From JBCDBH01 sp039184055 (GTDB taxonomy: Bacteria; Acidobacteriota; Thermoanaerobaculia; Multivoradales; J023): a stretch of 10,591 nucleotides of DNA. The position numbers and the translations under genes are program-made. Positions 1-7,177 of the stretch are shown piece after piece. The stretch lies in NCBI GenBank assembly GCA_039184055.1, contig JBCDBH010000204.1, positions 1 to 10,591 of the forward strand, in the 5' to 3' direction. The number at the start of each line of letters is the position of its first letter. Position 1 is the stretch's first letter. The notes below the pieces were generated by a model. That model ran no database searches. It saw only the letters and a program-made list of their open reading frames with translations, and was not told where the DNA came from.

Positions 1-78
1 CGTGATTCAAGCGTTTGCCCGGGCGAGAAGACAGAAGACCCAGGTTGGTCGTCGCACGGATACCGACCATGCAAAGAA

Positions 79-102
79 AGCCACCGGTTTGCACCGGTGG
101 CT
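79..102 (-). terminator. Rho-independent terminator of the S8 peptidase gene
   Basis: A perfect 10-bp stem (79-88 pairing with 93-102) closes a 4-base loop (89-92). Read on the minus strand, the hairpin lies 21 bases past the stop codon of the peptidase gene and is followed by a T-rich run, TTCTTTGC. Stem, tight loop and T-tract in that order are what an intrinsic terminator needs. The core arm contains the palindrome ACCGGT. Positions 1-78 beyond it show nothing I can identify. Confidence 0.8.
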
Positions 103-123
103 CGATCAGTCGACTCGGGTCGC

Positions 124-2478
124 TCAACCGCCGAAGAGGCATTTCTCCTGACGTTTCCGGCGCTCGAACCACTCGGGCGCGGCGAGGAACCAGGTCACCC
201 GCCCCACCTCTTCGTCGTCGGCCAGGAACTGACGGAGGACGACACGATAGCCAGTCTGCTTCATCTTGTCCTTGGGCAGGTTGGCGATCAGCCGAAGCTT
301 GGCGCGGAATTTGGCTGGGAACCGCATCTTGCCGAGAGCCTGGCGCCCCTGTGGCTGGAGTGCGACTCGACCCAGCTCACCGTCGTGGTCGATTTGGTTG
401 GGGTCGTAGCCGAGACGCGCGAGCAGACGGAGCGGTGCTTCGAGCACGAGCTTCGCGTCTGCGGGCAGTCGCGCGATCACCTCGAGACCCATGCCGACCG
501 CTTGCTTTGGCGCACCGGCGATTTGAGCCTCCATCATGATCCCCGGGTCCATCGGATCGGGGACGGTGTTGACGACGTTGAAATTACGCCAGGTGACGTT
601 GTTGTTCTCGCGGATGAAGGTCCGGAAGTTGTCGAAGTCGAGAAGGTTGGCGAGCGGTGGCGCCGGATCGTCGGCGGTACCGACGATGGCCACGAAGCAA
701 TAGTGACCGGTAGCAGGGATATCCGCGGCACTCCACACGATGGCGTCGGCCACGGTCAGGATGTCACCGACCGGCACGTTGGGGATGACCGTGCTTCCCA
801 CCAGATTCCACATATCAGGCGTGATCAAAGTCGCGACTTCCGACCAGTAGACGGTCACTTCGGCATTGGTGGCAGCCACCGCGCCGCGGTTGCGGACCCG
901 GGTGTAAATGAAGTTGTCTTGCCCGGATTCGACCTCGTAACCGAGGGTGGAGTTGTTCTCCGTGCTGCTCCCCTCGCCATAGGCGGTCTGCGGGTCGGGC
1001 ACCGTATTCGGACGGACGATGACGTCGGGACTGGCGGAGATCGAGCCACCGTGTGGATCACCGATGTCGCCCGGGTTGTCACGCAGGTAGACGTCCGACA
1101 GGCCGATACCGAGCGTGGTGGTGATGATCGCCTGGAGATCGGGCATTACGCCGATCTGGTCGACCGGTGGGTCGGCGGACGCCGTGCCAGTGGCGGGATC
1201 GCTCAGGATCTGCCGGATCTGAGCCGGGCTCAGGCGATGCCCCACCGAAGCTTCGACGATGCCCTGCACCGCCAGCGCCGCACCGGTGATGATCGGCGAA
1301 GCACCCGACGTCCCACCAAAGCCACTGGTGTACGCGGTGGTCGATCCGCCGGAGGTCGACGAGGTGGTTTCGATGTTGTGGCCCCAACCGTAGCAATCGA
1401 CCCGAGCCCCGAACGAGCTCGTCACCCACCGCCCGTGGGGCGCCGCCGAGAACGCCGAGCCGACGATGATGGCGCCCGAGTCACGGAAATCGGCGCTCGC
1501 CGGATTGAGCACCTGGAGACCTCCGGCGTTGGTCACCGTGTCGAGGTTGTTGCTACCGTTGCCGGCCGCCTCGACGACGACGACACCGAGCGCGGTGGCG
1601 AGACGGATCGACTCGAAGATGTCGTCGATGAGCTCGACCGGCGCCCCGAAAACCGGCGCCGCGGACGGCACGGTCTGGACCTCGAGCAAGAGGACATGAC
1701 CGAAATCGAGGGTGTCGACCGCGGCGAGAATGGCGTCGCTGACGTTGCTCAACGAGCCGCTGTGGGACACCACGTCGACCGAGTCGATGTTCGGGGTAAT
1801 GCCGACACAGCCGAGAGCGTTGTCGACGGCGCAGACTTCACCCAAGACCGCCGTGCCATGAGGTCGCGACGAGTTGACCAGCGTGCCGAAGAGCAGGCTG
1901 GCGCCGTGGGCGTCGAGGTCTTCGTGGTTGAGCGTCCAACCCTGTTCGAGGTCGATGAACCGCTGGCCAGCACCATCACCGCCCGCGATCGTCCAGGCGA
2001 ATTCGGCATCGATACCCTCGGGCGCGGGGTCGAGATAGCCCTGATCGGGCCAACGCGGGTCGTCGGCCGCCGAGACCGGCATCGGATCCACGGCACGGGC
2101 GTCGGGATACGCCTTTTCGACGATCTCCCAGCGCAAGAGATGCTCGGCGAGCTCCTTCGAGCTCGTGTTGGCCGGTGCGTCTACCGTGTACCAGGTGAAC
2201 AGATTCGGCGGCTCGTAGGAATCGTCGCGCTCGCTGGCTTTCGCCAGTAGTTCCTCGATGCGATCGGGAGACAGGCTGGTGTAGAGACGGATCAGGCTGA
2301 CTCCACCGAATTGCTCGTGAAGCGCCTTCCAAGGCTCGGCGCCGAAGCGCTCGGCGATCGCCTTTTCAGCACCGTCGACATACGGTACATCCACCCAATC
2401 GTGAAACTTGACCACCACGCGTGGTCGAAAGTTGGGACGCTTGGTTTTGCGAAGATCATTCTGTTCTTCGAGACTCAT
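124..2478 (-). CDS. Subtilisin-family (S8) serine peptidase with C-terminal beta domain
   Basis: A 784-residue predicted serine endopeptidase. The S8 catalytic set is visible in order: Asp176 (FIDLEQGW), His207 (PHGTAVLGE), oxyanion-hole Asn307 (EAAGNG) and Ser391 in GTSGASP. The Asp motif reads D-L-E rather than the usual D-[ST]-G. Residues 20-130 form an alpha/beta stretch that may act as an N-terminal pro- or inhibitor-like domain. Residues 459-636 look like an extracellular, CARDB-like beta-sandwich (NFIYTRVRNRG). Residues 640-784 are a basic tail ending in Cys-Leu-Phe-Gly-Gly. The N-terminus is charged and shows no signal peptide, which is odd for such an architecture, so the protein is either cytoplasmic or exported by another route. 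The ATG is preceded by AGAGG at 2486-2490, seven bases away. A candidate promoter lies at 2576-2603 and a terminator follows at 79-102, so it is probably transcribed alone. The physiological substrate is unknown. Confidence 0.9.
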   Translation of the reverse strand: MSLEEQNDLRKTKRPNFRPRVVVKFHDWVDVPYVDGAEKAIAERFGAEPWKALHEQFGGVSLIRLYTSLSPDRIEELLAKASERDDSYEPPNLFTWYTVDAPANTSSKELAEHLLRWEIVEKAYPDARAVDPMPVSAADDPRWPDQGYLDPAPEGIDAEFAWTIAGGDGAGQRFIDLEQGWTLNHEDLDAHGASLLFGTLVNSSRPHGTAVLGEVCAVDNALGCVGITPNIDSVDVVSHSGSLSNVSDAILAAVDTLDFGHVLLLEVQTVPSAAPVFGAPVELIDDIFESIRLATALGVVVVEAAGNGSNNLDTVTNAGGLQVLNPASADFRDSGAIIVGSAFSAAPHGRWVTSSFGARVDCYGWGHNIETTSSTSGGSTTAYTSGFGGTSGASPIITGAALAVQGIVEASVGHRLSPAQIRQILSDPATGTASADPPVDQIGVMPDLQAIITTTLGIGLSDVYLRDNPGDIGDPHGGSISASPDVIVRPNTVPDPQTAYGEGSSTENNSTLGYEVESGQDNFIYTRVRNRGAVAATNAEVTVYWSEVATLITPDMWNLVGSTVIPNVPVGDILTVADAIVWSAADIPATGHYCFVAIVGTADDPAPPLANLLDFDNFRTFIRENNNVTWRNFNVVNTVPDPMDPGIMMEAQIAGAPKQAVGMGLEVIARLPADAKLVLEAPLRLLARLGYDPNQIDHDGELGRVALQPQGRQALGKMRFPAKFRAKLRLIANLPKDKMKQTGYRVVLRQFLADDEEVGRVTWFLAAPEWFERRKRQEKCLFGG

Positions 2479-2575
2479 GACTCAACCTCTACGGTCCACG
2501 CCGCGCGCCGTGTCCTGCGGTCGCGACGACCCGGAACCGTTGATGTGTAAAGCCTGGAAAAGATGGGACGGGACG

Positions 2576-2603
2576 ATCCTATCCTGATTTCTGCATATTT
2601 CAA
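2576..2603 (-). promoter_or_regulatory. Candidate sigma-70-type promoter for the S8 peptidase
   Basis: On the minus strand, TTGAAA (2598-2603) and TAGGAT (2576-2581) are separated by 16 bases. They match the -35 and -10 consensus at five of six and four of six positions. The boxes sit in an AT-rich island (about 2576-2610) inside otherwise GC-rich DNA, upstream of the peptidase start and downstream of the nitrilase stop. The predicted leader would be roughly 90 bases. This is a match by eye only. Confidence 0.35.
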
Positions 2604-2666
2604 CAAACCAGCAACACGTGACGCTCTACGTCAAAGACGAGCCAAGTGACTGATCGCCCTCCGACG

Positions 2667-3464
2667 TCAAAGTGGAGAGGTTCGACACCGTGAAGCGAGG
2701 AAACCAGTCGCTCGGCTGAGATCCAGGTCGGCGATCAGGAGGCCTTCTTTTCCGTAGGGCTGAAACGACACTAAGGTGCCCTGGGGGTCGATGAACGCCG
2801 ACGTGGTGCCGGAGCCTTCGCTGGCGCCATTCACGGATGCAAAATAGCAGGTGTTCTCGGCGGCGCGACACAGCATCGCCTTTTCGTGAAAGGTGTTTGC
2901 GGGATCGGCGAAACCTTGGGGCCGGTAGCTTCCCGGCTCGGCCACGTGCGCGTGAGGATGGAAAACGACCTGTGCGCCGTGACGTACCGCCCAGCGCACG
3001 GTCTCGGGATATCGCCACCCTTCGTGGCAAATCACCACGCCAAAGGTCAGCGGGCCGGTAGTGAAGATCCGCCTTTCGGAGCCACGGGACGGATAGTTGT
3101 CCTCTTCGGACGGATCGAGCTGGACCTTGTCCTGCCAACCCATGACGTCACCGTCTGGACCGAAGACACATGCCGTGATCCGCAAACCGTCGTCGGTGAG
3201 GCGTTCGGTGCCGAGAATGACGGTGACGCCAGCGGCTCGGGCAGCCTTCGCCACGATGGCCCAGGATCGTTCGAGAAAGACGGGATCCGGTGGCGGCATG
3301 ATCGCGTCCGGCCATCGATAGCCGGGAATGAAGCATTCCGGGAAACAAACGACCCATACACCGCGTCGACCGGCTTCAGCGATCGCCGAGGTTGCCAACG
3401 ACACGGACTCCTCGCGCGTCGCGGGCACGCGGAGGTTGGCGAGAGCGATGCGAACTTTGTTCAT
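2667..3464 (-). CDS. Carbon-nitrogen hydrolase, nitrilase superfamily
   Basis: A 265-residue enzyme predicted to hydrolyse a C-N bond in an amide or nitrile-like substrate. The Glu-Lys-Cys triad of the family is visible: Glu43 in FPECFIPGY, Lys113 in GWQDKVQL and Cys146 in VICHEGWRYPE, with the usual spacing. Length is typical for a single-domain member, and there is no signal peptide, so it should be cytoplasmic. The reading frame stays open 37 codons further upstream (to 3575), but that extension runs through tandem repeats and has no family similarity, whereas MNKVRIALANLRV is the classic first beta strand. I therefore start at the ATG at 3462-3464, which has only a weak GAG-type ribosome site. 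It diverges from the 229-residue protein gene across a shared control region. Substrate class (amidase, carbamoylase or omega-amidase) cannot be told from sequence alone. Confidence 0.9.
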   Translation of the reverse strand: MNKVRIALANLRVPATREESVSLATSAIAEAGRRGVWVVCFPECFIPGYRWPDAIMPPPDPVFLERSWAIVAKAARAAGVTVILGTERLTDDGLRITACVFGPDGDVMGWQDKVQLDPSEEDNYPSRGSERRIFTTGPLTFGVVICHEGWRYPETVRWAVRHGAQVVFHPHAHVAEPGSYRPQGFADPANTFHEKAMLCRAAENTCYFASVNGASEGSGTTSAFIDPQGTLVSFQPYGKEGLLIADLDLSRATGFLASRCRTSPL

Positions 3465-3517
3465 CGTGCGCTCAGTATCGACACGAGCATCGAACGAAGC
3501 AAGTGCCATTAGGCGTG

Positions 3518-3564
3518 GAAAACACCGTGCTTGAAAAACACCGTGCTTGGAAACCACCGTGCTC
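3518..3564. repeat. Three tandem 15-16 bp repeats upstream of the nitrilase gene
   Basis: Three head-to-tail imperfect copies lie at 3518-3532, 3533-3548 and 3549-3564. They share the core CACCGTGCT preceded by an A-rich stretch. Copies one and two are almost identical, and copy three has several changes. The array sits 54-100 bases upstream of the nitrilase ATG, in the 221-base divergent gap. It could be a set of binding sites for a regulator, or simple local duplication by slippage. Confidence 0.7.
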
Positions 3565-3640
3565 GAACCGGGCATCAGTTCGACGAGGCAAGCGTATGCC
3601 TTTGGTCCACTTTCCTTCCTGATCGCGCTTTACGAGTGTC

Positions 3641-3659
3641 ATCTGGTTCGAAGCCAGAT
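3641..3659. repeat. Inverted repeat with tRNA T-arm-like form
   Basis: Arms ATCTGG (3641-3646) and CCAGAT (3654-3659) flank the 7-base loop TTCGAAG. The last five base pairs plus this loop match a tRNA T-arm exactly in geometry and in the invariant TTCGA. However, no acceptor-stem partner is seen at the right distance upstream. It lies 26 bases before the start of the 229-residue protein gene and just before its ribosome site (GGGAGG, 3671-3676), so an operator or leader hairpin is equally possible. Confidence 0.5.
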
Positions 3660-3685
3660 CACGAAACAAAGGGAGGACCGCGAAC

Positions 3686-4375
3686 ATGGAGTTATTCAAG
3701 CCTCAACTCACCCTCTTGCCACAGCTGGATAAGATCTATGACCTGCTCTCGGTGACCCTGACGCCAACCTCTTGCTATAGCGGTGGCCCGGCACGTGTGG
3801 GGCTTCCGCCTGGGTATGTCGTGACGCCGGAGACCGTGCCCGTGACACTCGAGCTGCGACATCGAGGTTCGTTGTGTCTGCAGGTGATCACTCCCGTGCG
3901 GCACTTTCTACCCGGAATCAAGCTCGGTCGCGACGTTGGCAAAACCCGTGTCACGGCGTTCGCGGTGCTCGATGGCAAGGTCTTGGGTATCTCGTCGATC
4001 TCGGTCGATGAAGCCATGGATGTCGAAGCAGCTCACCAGCTGGGTCTCGGCAAGGACTGCTTTCCGACGTTTGATTGGTACGCGTGGGACAATCAGATGC
4101 CAGGCGCGACGCGGTCGCTCCACGTGACGGGCACGGTCATCGTGCCGAGCACGTGCTACGCGGCCACGCTCGAGCAAGGGGTGGTCGCCAACCCACCACC
4201 GGGTCAATTTCCTTTGATCTTGAAGGTCGAGAAACATCCTGGCCCGTGTCTGCCCGTGGTGACCAACCTCTCGGTACGTTTCGACCAGAAGGACTACCGA
4301 GGCGGCTACGAGACGGTCGGCATCTACCAGGCCGACTGTGAGCCGATCGTCGTCGAGATCGAAGAGGTTCACTGA
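3686..4375 (+). CDS. Unrecognised protein with an internal duplication
   Basis: I do not recognise this 229-residue protein. It contains two related modules, residues about 22-74 and 148-198. Each has Pro-[Ser/Thr]-[Ser/Thr]-Cys-Tyr near its start (Cys30, Cys157), then a Pro-rich turn, a hydrophobic strand, and a Gly-x-Cys-Leu segment (Cys64, Cys188) followed by V-x-T/V-x-R-x-F. The paired cysteines could form a disulfide or bind a metal, but there is no signal peptide. Composition suggests beta structure. The start is supported by GGGAGG at 3671-3676, nine bases before the ATG. It diverges from the nitrilase and is followed 65 bases later, on the same strand, by the aminotransferase, so a functional link with either is plausible but unproven. 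The linker between modules (75-147) holds a third segment, GKTRVTAFAVLDGKVLG, with a strand-rich look. Confidence 0.8.
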   Translation: MELFKPQLTLLPQLDKIYDLLSVTLTPTSCYSGGPARVGLPPGYVVTPETVPVTLELRHRGSLCLQVITPVRHFLPGIKLGRDVGKTRVTAFAVLDGKVLGISSISVDEAMDVEAAHQLGLGKDCFPTFDWYAWDNQMPGATRSLHVTGTVIVPSTCYAATLEQGVVANPPPGQFPLILKVEKHPGPCLPVVTNLSVRFDQKDYRGGYETVGIYQADCEPIVVEIEEVH

Positions 4376-4414
4376 TCGAAGGTCGCTCAGGAAGGCACGG
4401 CTGTCGGTAAGATT

Positions 4415-4431
4415 CCGATTCGAATGATCGG
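4415..4431. repeat. Small inverted repeat before the aminotransferase start
   Basis: CCGAT (4415-4419) and ATCGG (4427-4431) flank seven bases, and the 8-bp palindrome ATTCGAAT (4418-4425) lies across the centre. The right arm overlaps the ribosome-binding site GGAGG (4430-4434). A protein bound here, or a folded leader, could limit translation or transcription of the aminotransferase gene. The arms are short, so chance is a real alternative. Confidence 0.3.
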
Positions 4432-4440
4432 AGGATCCAC

Positions 4441-5580
4441 ATGCCCGCTGACGACCGCGTACATTTCGATATTCCAGATGACCTGATCTACCTCAACACG
4501 GCTCGGATGGGGGCGCGTCTGCACGCCGTCACCCGAGCCGGTCACGAGGCGGTGGACCGGTTCGCCGCCCCGTGGGCCATTCGTGATCAAGACTGGTTCG
4601 ACGAGCCGGAGCGGCTACGTTCGGCGATCGCCAGGCTCGCCGGAACCGAGACGGATTCGATCGCCATCATTCCGTCGGTGAGTTACGGCATCGCCGTCGC
4701 CGCGAAGAATCTCAGGCTGTCGGGCAACGACACGATCGTGGTGGTCGAAGAGCAGTATCCGTCCAATATCTACGCCTGGCACCGTGCCGCCATCGAGACG
4801 GGCGCGGAGATTCGGGTCGCCAAGAAGAGCACGGAGATTCCACTCACGGATGCGTTGCTCGCGTTGATCGACAAATCGACCGCGGTGATCGCGACGCCAC
4901 ATTGTCATTGGACCGATGGCGAGCTGATCGATCTCGAACGGATCGCCGAAGCCGCGCGGGGCAACGACGCTGCGCTGGTGATCGACGCCAGCCAGTCATT
5001 GGGCGCGGTGCCGATCGATCTCGAGTCTCTGGATCCTGATTTTCTCGTCTCAGTGGGTTACAAATGGCTGCTCGGCCCGTACTCGATGAGCTATCTCTAT
5101 GTCGCCGAACGTCATCGCGCCACGGGTATTCCACTCGAGGAAAGTTGGCTCAACCGAAGAGGCAGCGAGGATTTCGCGAGTCTCGTCGATTACGTGGACG
5201 AGTATCGAGACGGCGCGCGACGCTTCGATGTCGGTCAATTCCCCAATTTCGTCACCATTCCCATGGCTCTCGCCGCGATCGAGCAGATCAATCGATGGAC
5301 CGTCTCCTATATCCATCACGCTCTGAGCGGTCTCACTGAGACGATTCGCGATACGTGTCAGCGGCTCGGTATCGCCACGCTCCCTGGCGACCGCAACGCC
5401 GGCCATATGATCGGCATCCCAATGCCCGACCATGCAAGCGCGGAACGCGCCGTGAACACCCTGCGCGAAGCCCATTTCCTGGTCAGCCAACGTGGCCGAT
5501 CGATTCGCGTCGCGCCACACCTGCATACGACAGACGAAGAGATCGCGAGGTTCTGCGAGCTGCTCGAACAAAGCGTGTAG
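4441..5580 (+). CDS. Class V aminotransferase-fold PLP-dependent enzyme
   Basis: A 379-residue fold-type I PLP enzyme of the class V aminotransferase family, related in style to isopenicillin-N epimerase and cysteine desulfurase-like proteins. The opening YLNTARMG segment, the phosphate-binding PSVSYG (about 78-83), Asp182 in VIDASQSLG (pairs with the pyridine nitrogen) and Lys208 in GYKWLLGP (Schiff base) are all present. The C-terminal small domain ends with a typical RVAPHLHTTDEEI segment. No signal peptide is seen, so it should be cytosolic. GGAGG at 4430-4434, six bases before the ATG, fixes the start. The cysteine-rich active-site loop expected of a sulfur-transferring desulfurase is not evident, which makes transamination, epimerisation or beta-elimination more likely, but the substrate cannot be read. 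It follows the 229-residue protein gene by 65 bases and may be co-transcribed with it. Confidence 0.9.
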   Translation: MPADDRVHFDIPDDLIYLNTARMGARLHAVTRAGHEAVDRFAAPWAIRDQDWFDEPERLRSAIARLAGTETDSIAIIPSVSYGIAVAAKNLRLSGNDTIVVVEEQYPSNIYAWHRAAIETGAEIRVAKKSTEIPLTDALLALIDKSTAVIATPHCHWTDGELIDLERIAEAARGNDAALVIDASQSLGAVPIDLESLDPDFLVSVGYKWLLGPYSMSYLYVAERHRATGIPLEESWLNRRGSEDFASLVDYVDEYRDGARRFDVGQFPNFVTIPMALAAIEQINRWTVSYIHHALSGLTETIRDTCQRLGIATLPGDRNAGHMIGIPMPDHASAERAVNTLREAHFLVSQRGRSIRVAPHLHTTDEEIARFCELLEQSV

Positions 5581-5582
5581 CG

Positions 5583-5597
5583 CTGATCGCCGATCAG
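5583..5597. terminator. Short hairpin between convergent genes
   Basis: CTGATCG (5583-5589) and CGATCAG (5591-5597) pair around a single base, or as a 6-bp stem with a 3-base loop. The hairpin occupies most of the 26-base gap between the aminotransferase stop and the stop of the convergent secreted-protein gene. Position suggests a bidirectional transcription end. There is no T-tract on either side, so it may work weakly or with Rho. Confidence 0.4.
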
Positions 5598-5606
5598 GAC
5601 TCAAGC

Positions 5607-7124
5607 TCAGGGCACGGACGATGACCAGCCGGCAGTCGAGCCGGTTTCGAAATCACCCTGAAAGATGACTCCCGCGCCATCCATCTGGATCTGGAGAAAC
5701 TTGACCGAGAAGCCGTCCCACGCCCAATACGAGGTGGCGCACGCGGGCGGTGGACCAATCGTCCAGCGCAGCGTGTTGGTGCCCGTGCGCAGCCAGGCGG
5801 GATCGAGCTCGACGCGAAAACTCTTCCAATCGCTGCTGTAGCAGCCATCGTCACGATCGTATTCGTAGGGATGGACGACGATGTCGGGACGATCATTGAT
5901 ACTCAGAAGAACTTGACCACGCAAGGGTTTGTGGAGCTGGCCGAAGAGCACCGGGTTGGGTCCGACGCGCGGCAGCTCGACGGTGACGGTTTCTGTCTCA
6001 CCGACCGGCCGATCACCATTGGCCTCTAGATACACGACGTCACTGGCTTCGAAGACATCCCAATGCCCGACATTCGGACCGCTGAAGCGAAGGTTGTCCC
6101 AATGGAAGGTGTAGGTGTCAGTGTTACCGGCGGTCGATAGCGGCGTGTAGGCGTGGGTTTTGAGCTGTACGACACCACGGGTGAAAGGAAGCCCGCCGGG
6201 TACGTCGACGCTCCACTCGTCGAAGCCACCGTCGGCGGTTTCGATCCCCCAAGTGATCTGGTTCGTACCAAGCGTAATCCGCATGGTGCGGCGGATCCGG
6301 CGATCAGTAAGCGCGGGATCGTCAGGATAGAGAGCGTTCCAATACGCCCAATCGTAGGTCCACATTTGTCGCTCGTTGACCAACCAGCCATCGGGCGCCA
6401 GAGCTCCGGTGCCTACTTTGATCCGGCGAATCAGCCGATTGAAGTCGAAGACGATGCGGTCATGTGGGTACTTTTCGTCGATCGCCGCGTCGACCGGGCC
6501 GGCCGCTGCCTTCAGCTGATCACGCGGTGAGATCAGCACCTCCCACCAGCTGCGATTGTCGTGCCCGAGGTTGACGTTGACCTCGAACTCCAGCGTGCCA
6601 CCATCCGCGAAGTCAAATTCCTGACGTGGCCAAAACGAGCTCAGGGAGTAGGCCTCGACCTCACCGAGCGCGGTCATCATATGGTTCTTGCAGATGAAGA
6701 AACTCTCGTCACGATCGGTGCTGTTGCTGTTCTGTCGTGTGCGAATGGGATGTTGAGGAAGCGGTGAGACATCTGGATTGGGGCCCGCACAGTCGAGCCC
6801 ATGATCGCCCGGATAGAGGTCGTAGACCTTGGTGAAGAGCTCCTGAGGGTGGGTGCGATGGGTGACTACGTAGTCGAAATCACCCGGCAACAGCAGCTGA
6901 GACGGGGCGGCAGGGTCACCATCGAAGGTCTCCTCGAACACCCAGACCGTGGTGTCCGGAGCGGCTGCGGCTCCCCCACTATCCGCATCGACCGGGACTC
7001 CGCCCGAAACGAAAGCGACAAGCGTGATCAAAGCGCTCGACAGGAGCCCGGGCGAAACCATCCGACGACGTGAACTCAGATGCGAGGATGCATTGTTGAA
7101 AGCGGTACCTTGGAGCTCGGTCAC
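5607..7124 (-). CDS. Secreted beta-rich (glucanase/lectin-like) protein with C-terminal tail motif
   Basis: A 505-residue exported protein of unknown substrate. A basic stretch (SSRRRM) and a hydrophobic run (LLSSALITLVAFVSGG) at about residues 17-45 form a signal peptide. Residues about 60-340 resemble a concanavalin-A-type jellyroll: alternating strands, many Trp/Tyr, and TYTFHWDNLRFSG at its end. I see no clear E-x-D-x-x-E glycosidase signature, so binding rather than hydrolysis is possible. A second beta domain follows (about 345-480). The protein ends in GDFETGSTAGWSSSVP, a tail shared with the protein at 8953-10527. The frame is open to a GTG at 7169, but the GTG at 7122-7124 has GGAGG eight bases upstream (7133-7137), whereas 7169 has no ribosome site. 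A further alternative is the ATG at 7061. It lies 103 bases downstream of the DoxX-like gene on the same strand. Confidence 0.8.
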   Translation of the reverse strand: MTELQGTAFNNASSHLSSRRRMVSPGLLSSALITLVAFVSGGVPVDADSGGAAAAPDTTVWVFEETFDGDPAAPSQLLLPGDFDYVVTHRTHPQELFTKVYDLYPGDHGLDCAGPNPDVSPLPQHPIRTRQNSNSTDRDESFFICKNHMMTALGEVEAYSLSSFWPRQEFDFADGGTLEFEVNVNLGHDNRSWWEVLISPRDQLKAAAGPVDAAIDEKYPHDRIVFDFNRLIRRIKVGTGALAPDGWLVNERQMWTYDWAYWNALYPDDPALTDRRIRRTMRITLGTNQITWGIETADGGFDEWSVDVPGGLPFTRGVVQLKTHAYTPLSTAGNTDTYTFHWDNLRFSGPNVGHWDVFEASDVVYLEANGDRPVGETETVTVELPRVGPNPVLFGQLHKPLRGQVLLSINDRPDIVVHPYEYDRDDGCYSSDWKSFRVELDPAWLRTGTNTLRWTIGPPPACATSYWAWDGFSVKFLQIQMDGAGVIFQGDFETGSTAGWSSSVP

Positions 7125-7132
7125 GGTGAGGT

Positions 7133-7137
7133 CCTCC
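7133..7137 (-). promoter_or_regulatory. Ribosome-binding site choosing the GTG start at 7124
   Basis: On the minus strand GGAGG is followed by eight bases and then GTG. It is the only good Shine-Dalgarno match among the candidate starts of the secreted protein (7169, 7124, 7061), so it decides the start used here. Confidence 0.6.
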
Positions 7138-7163
7138 ACGACAGCGTTGCGGGATCCGACATA

Positions 7164-7177
7164 GTGCACGTATGCAC
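7164..7177. promoter_or_regulatory. Candidate operator dyad upstream of the secreted-protein gene
   Basis: GTGCA (7164-7168) and TGCAC (7173-7177) form a dyad with a 4-base centre. A second, wider pair, TAGTG (7162-7166) and CACTA (7177-7181), overlaps it. On the minus strand weak promoter-like boxes, TTGCTA and TATGTC, lie on either side of the dyad with 16 bases between them, so a bound regulator would sit in the promoter spacer. The boxes are poor matches; the dyad itself is plain to see. Confidence 0.35.

Noticed and set aside
97..2250. A 717-codon open frame on the plus strand opposite the S8 peptidase
   Set aside because: It is the antisense frame of a well-supported peptidase gene, rich in Arg/Asp/Gly/Val with no domain pattern, as GC-rich DNA often gives.
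3465..3575. N-terminal extension of the nitrilase
   Set aside because: The extra 37 codons run through tandem DNA repeats, lack a ribosome site and precede the conserved first strand of the family.
3580..3670. A complete tRNA gene ending in the T-arm-like hairpin
   Set aside because: No acceptor stem, D-arm or anticodon arm could be paired at the required distances.
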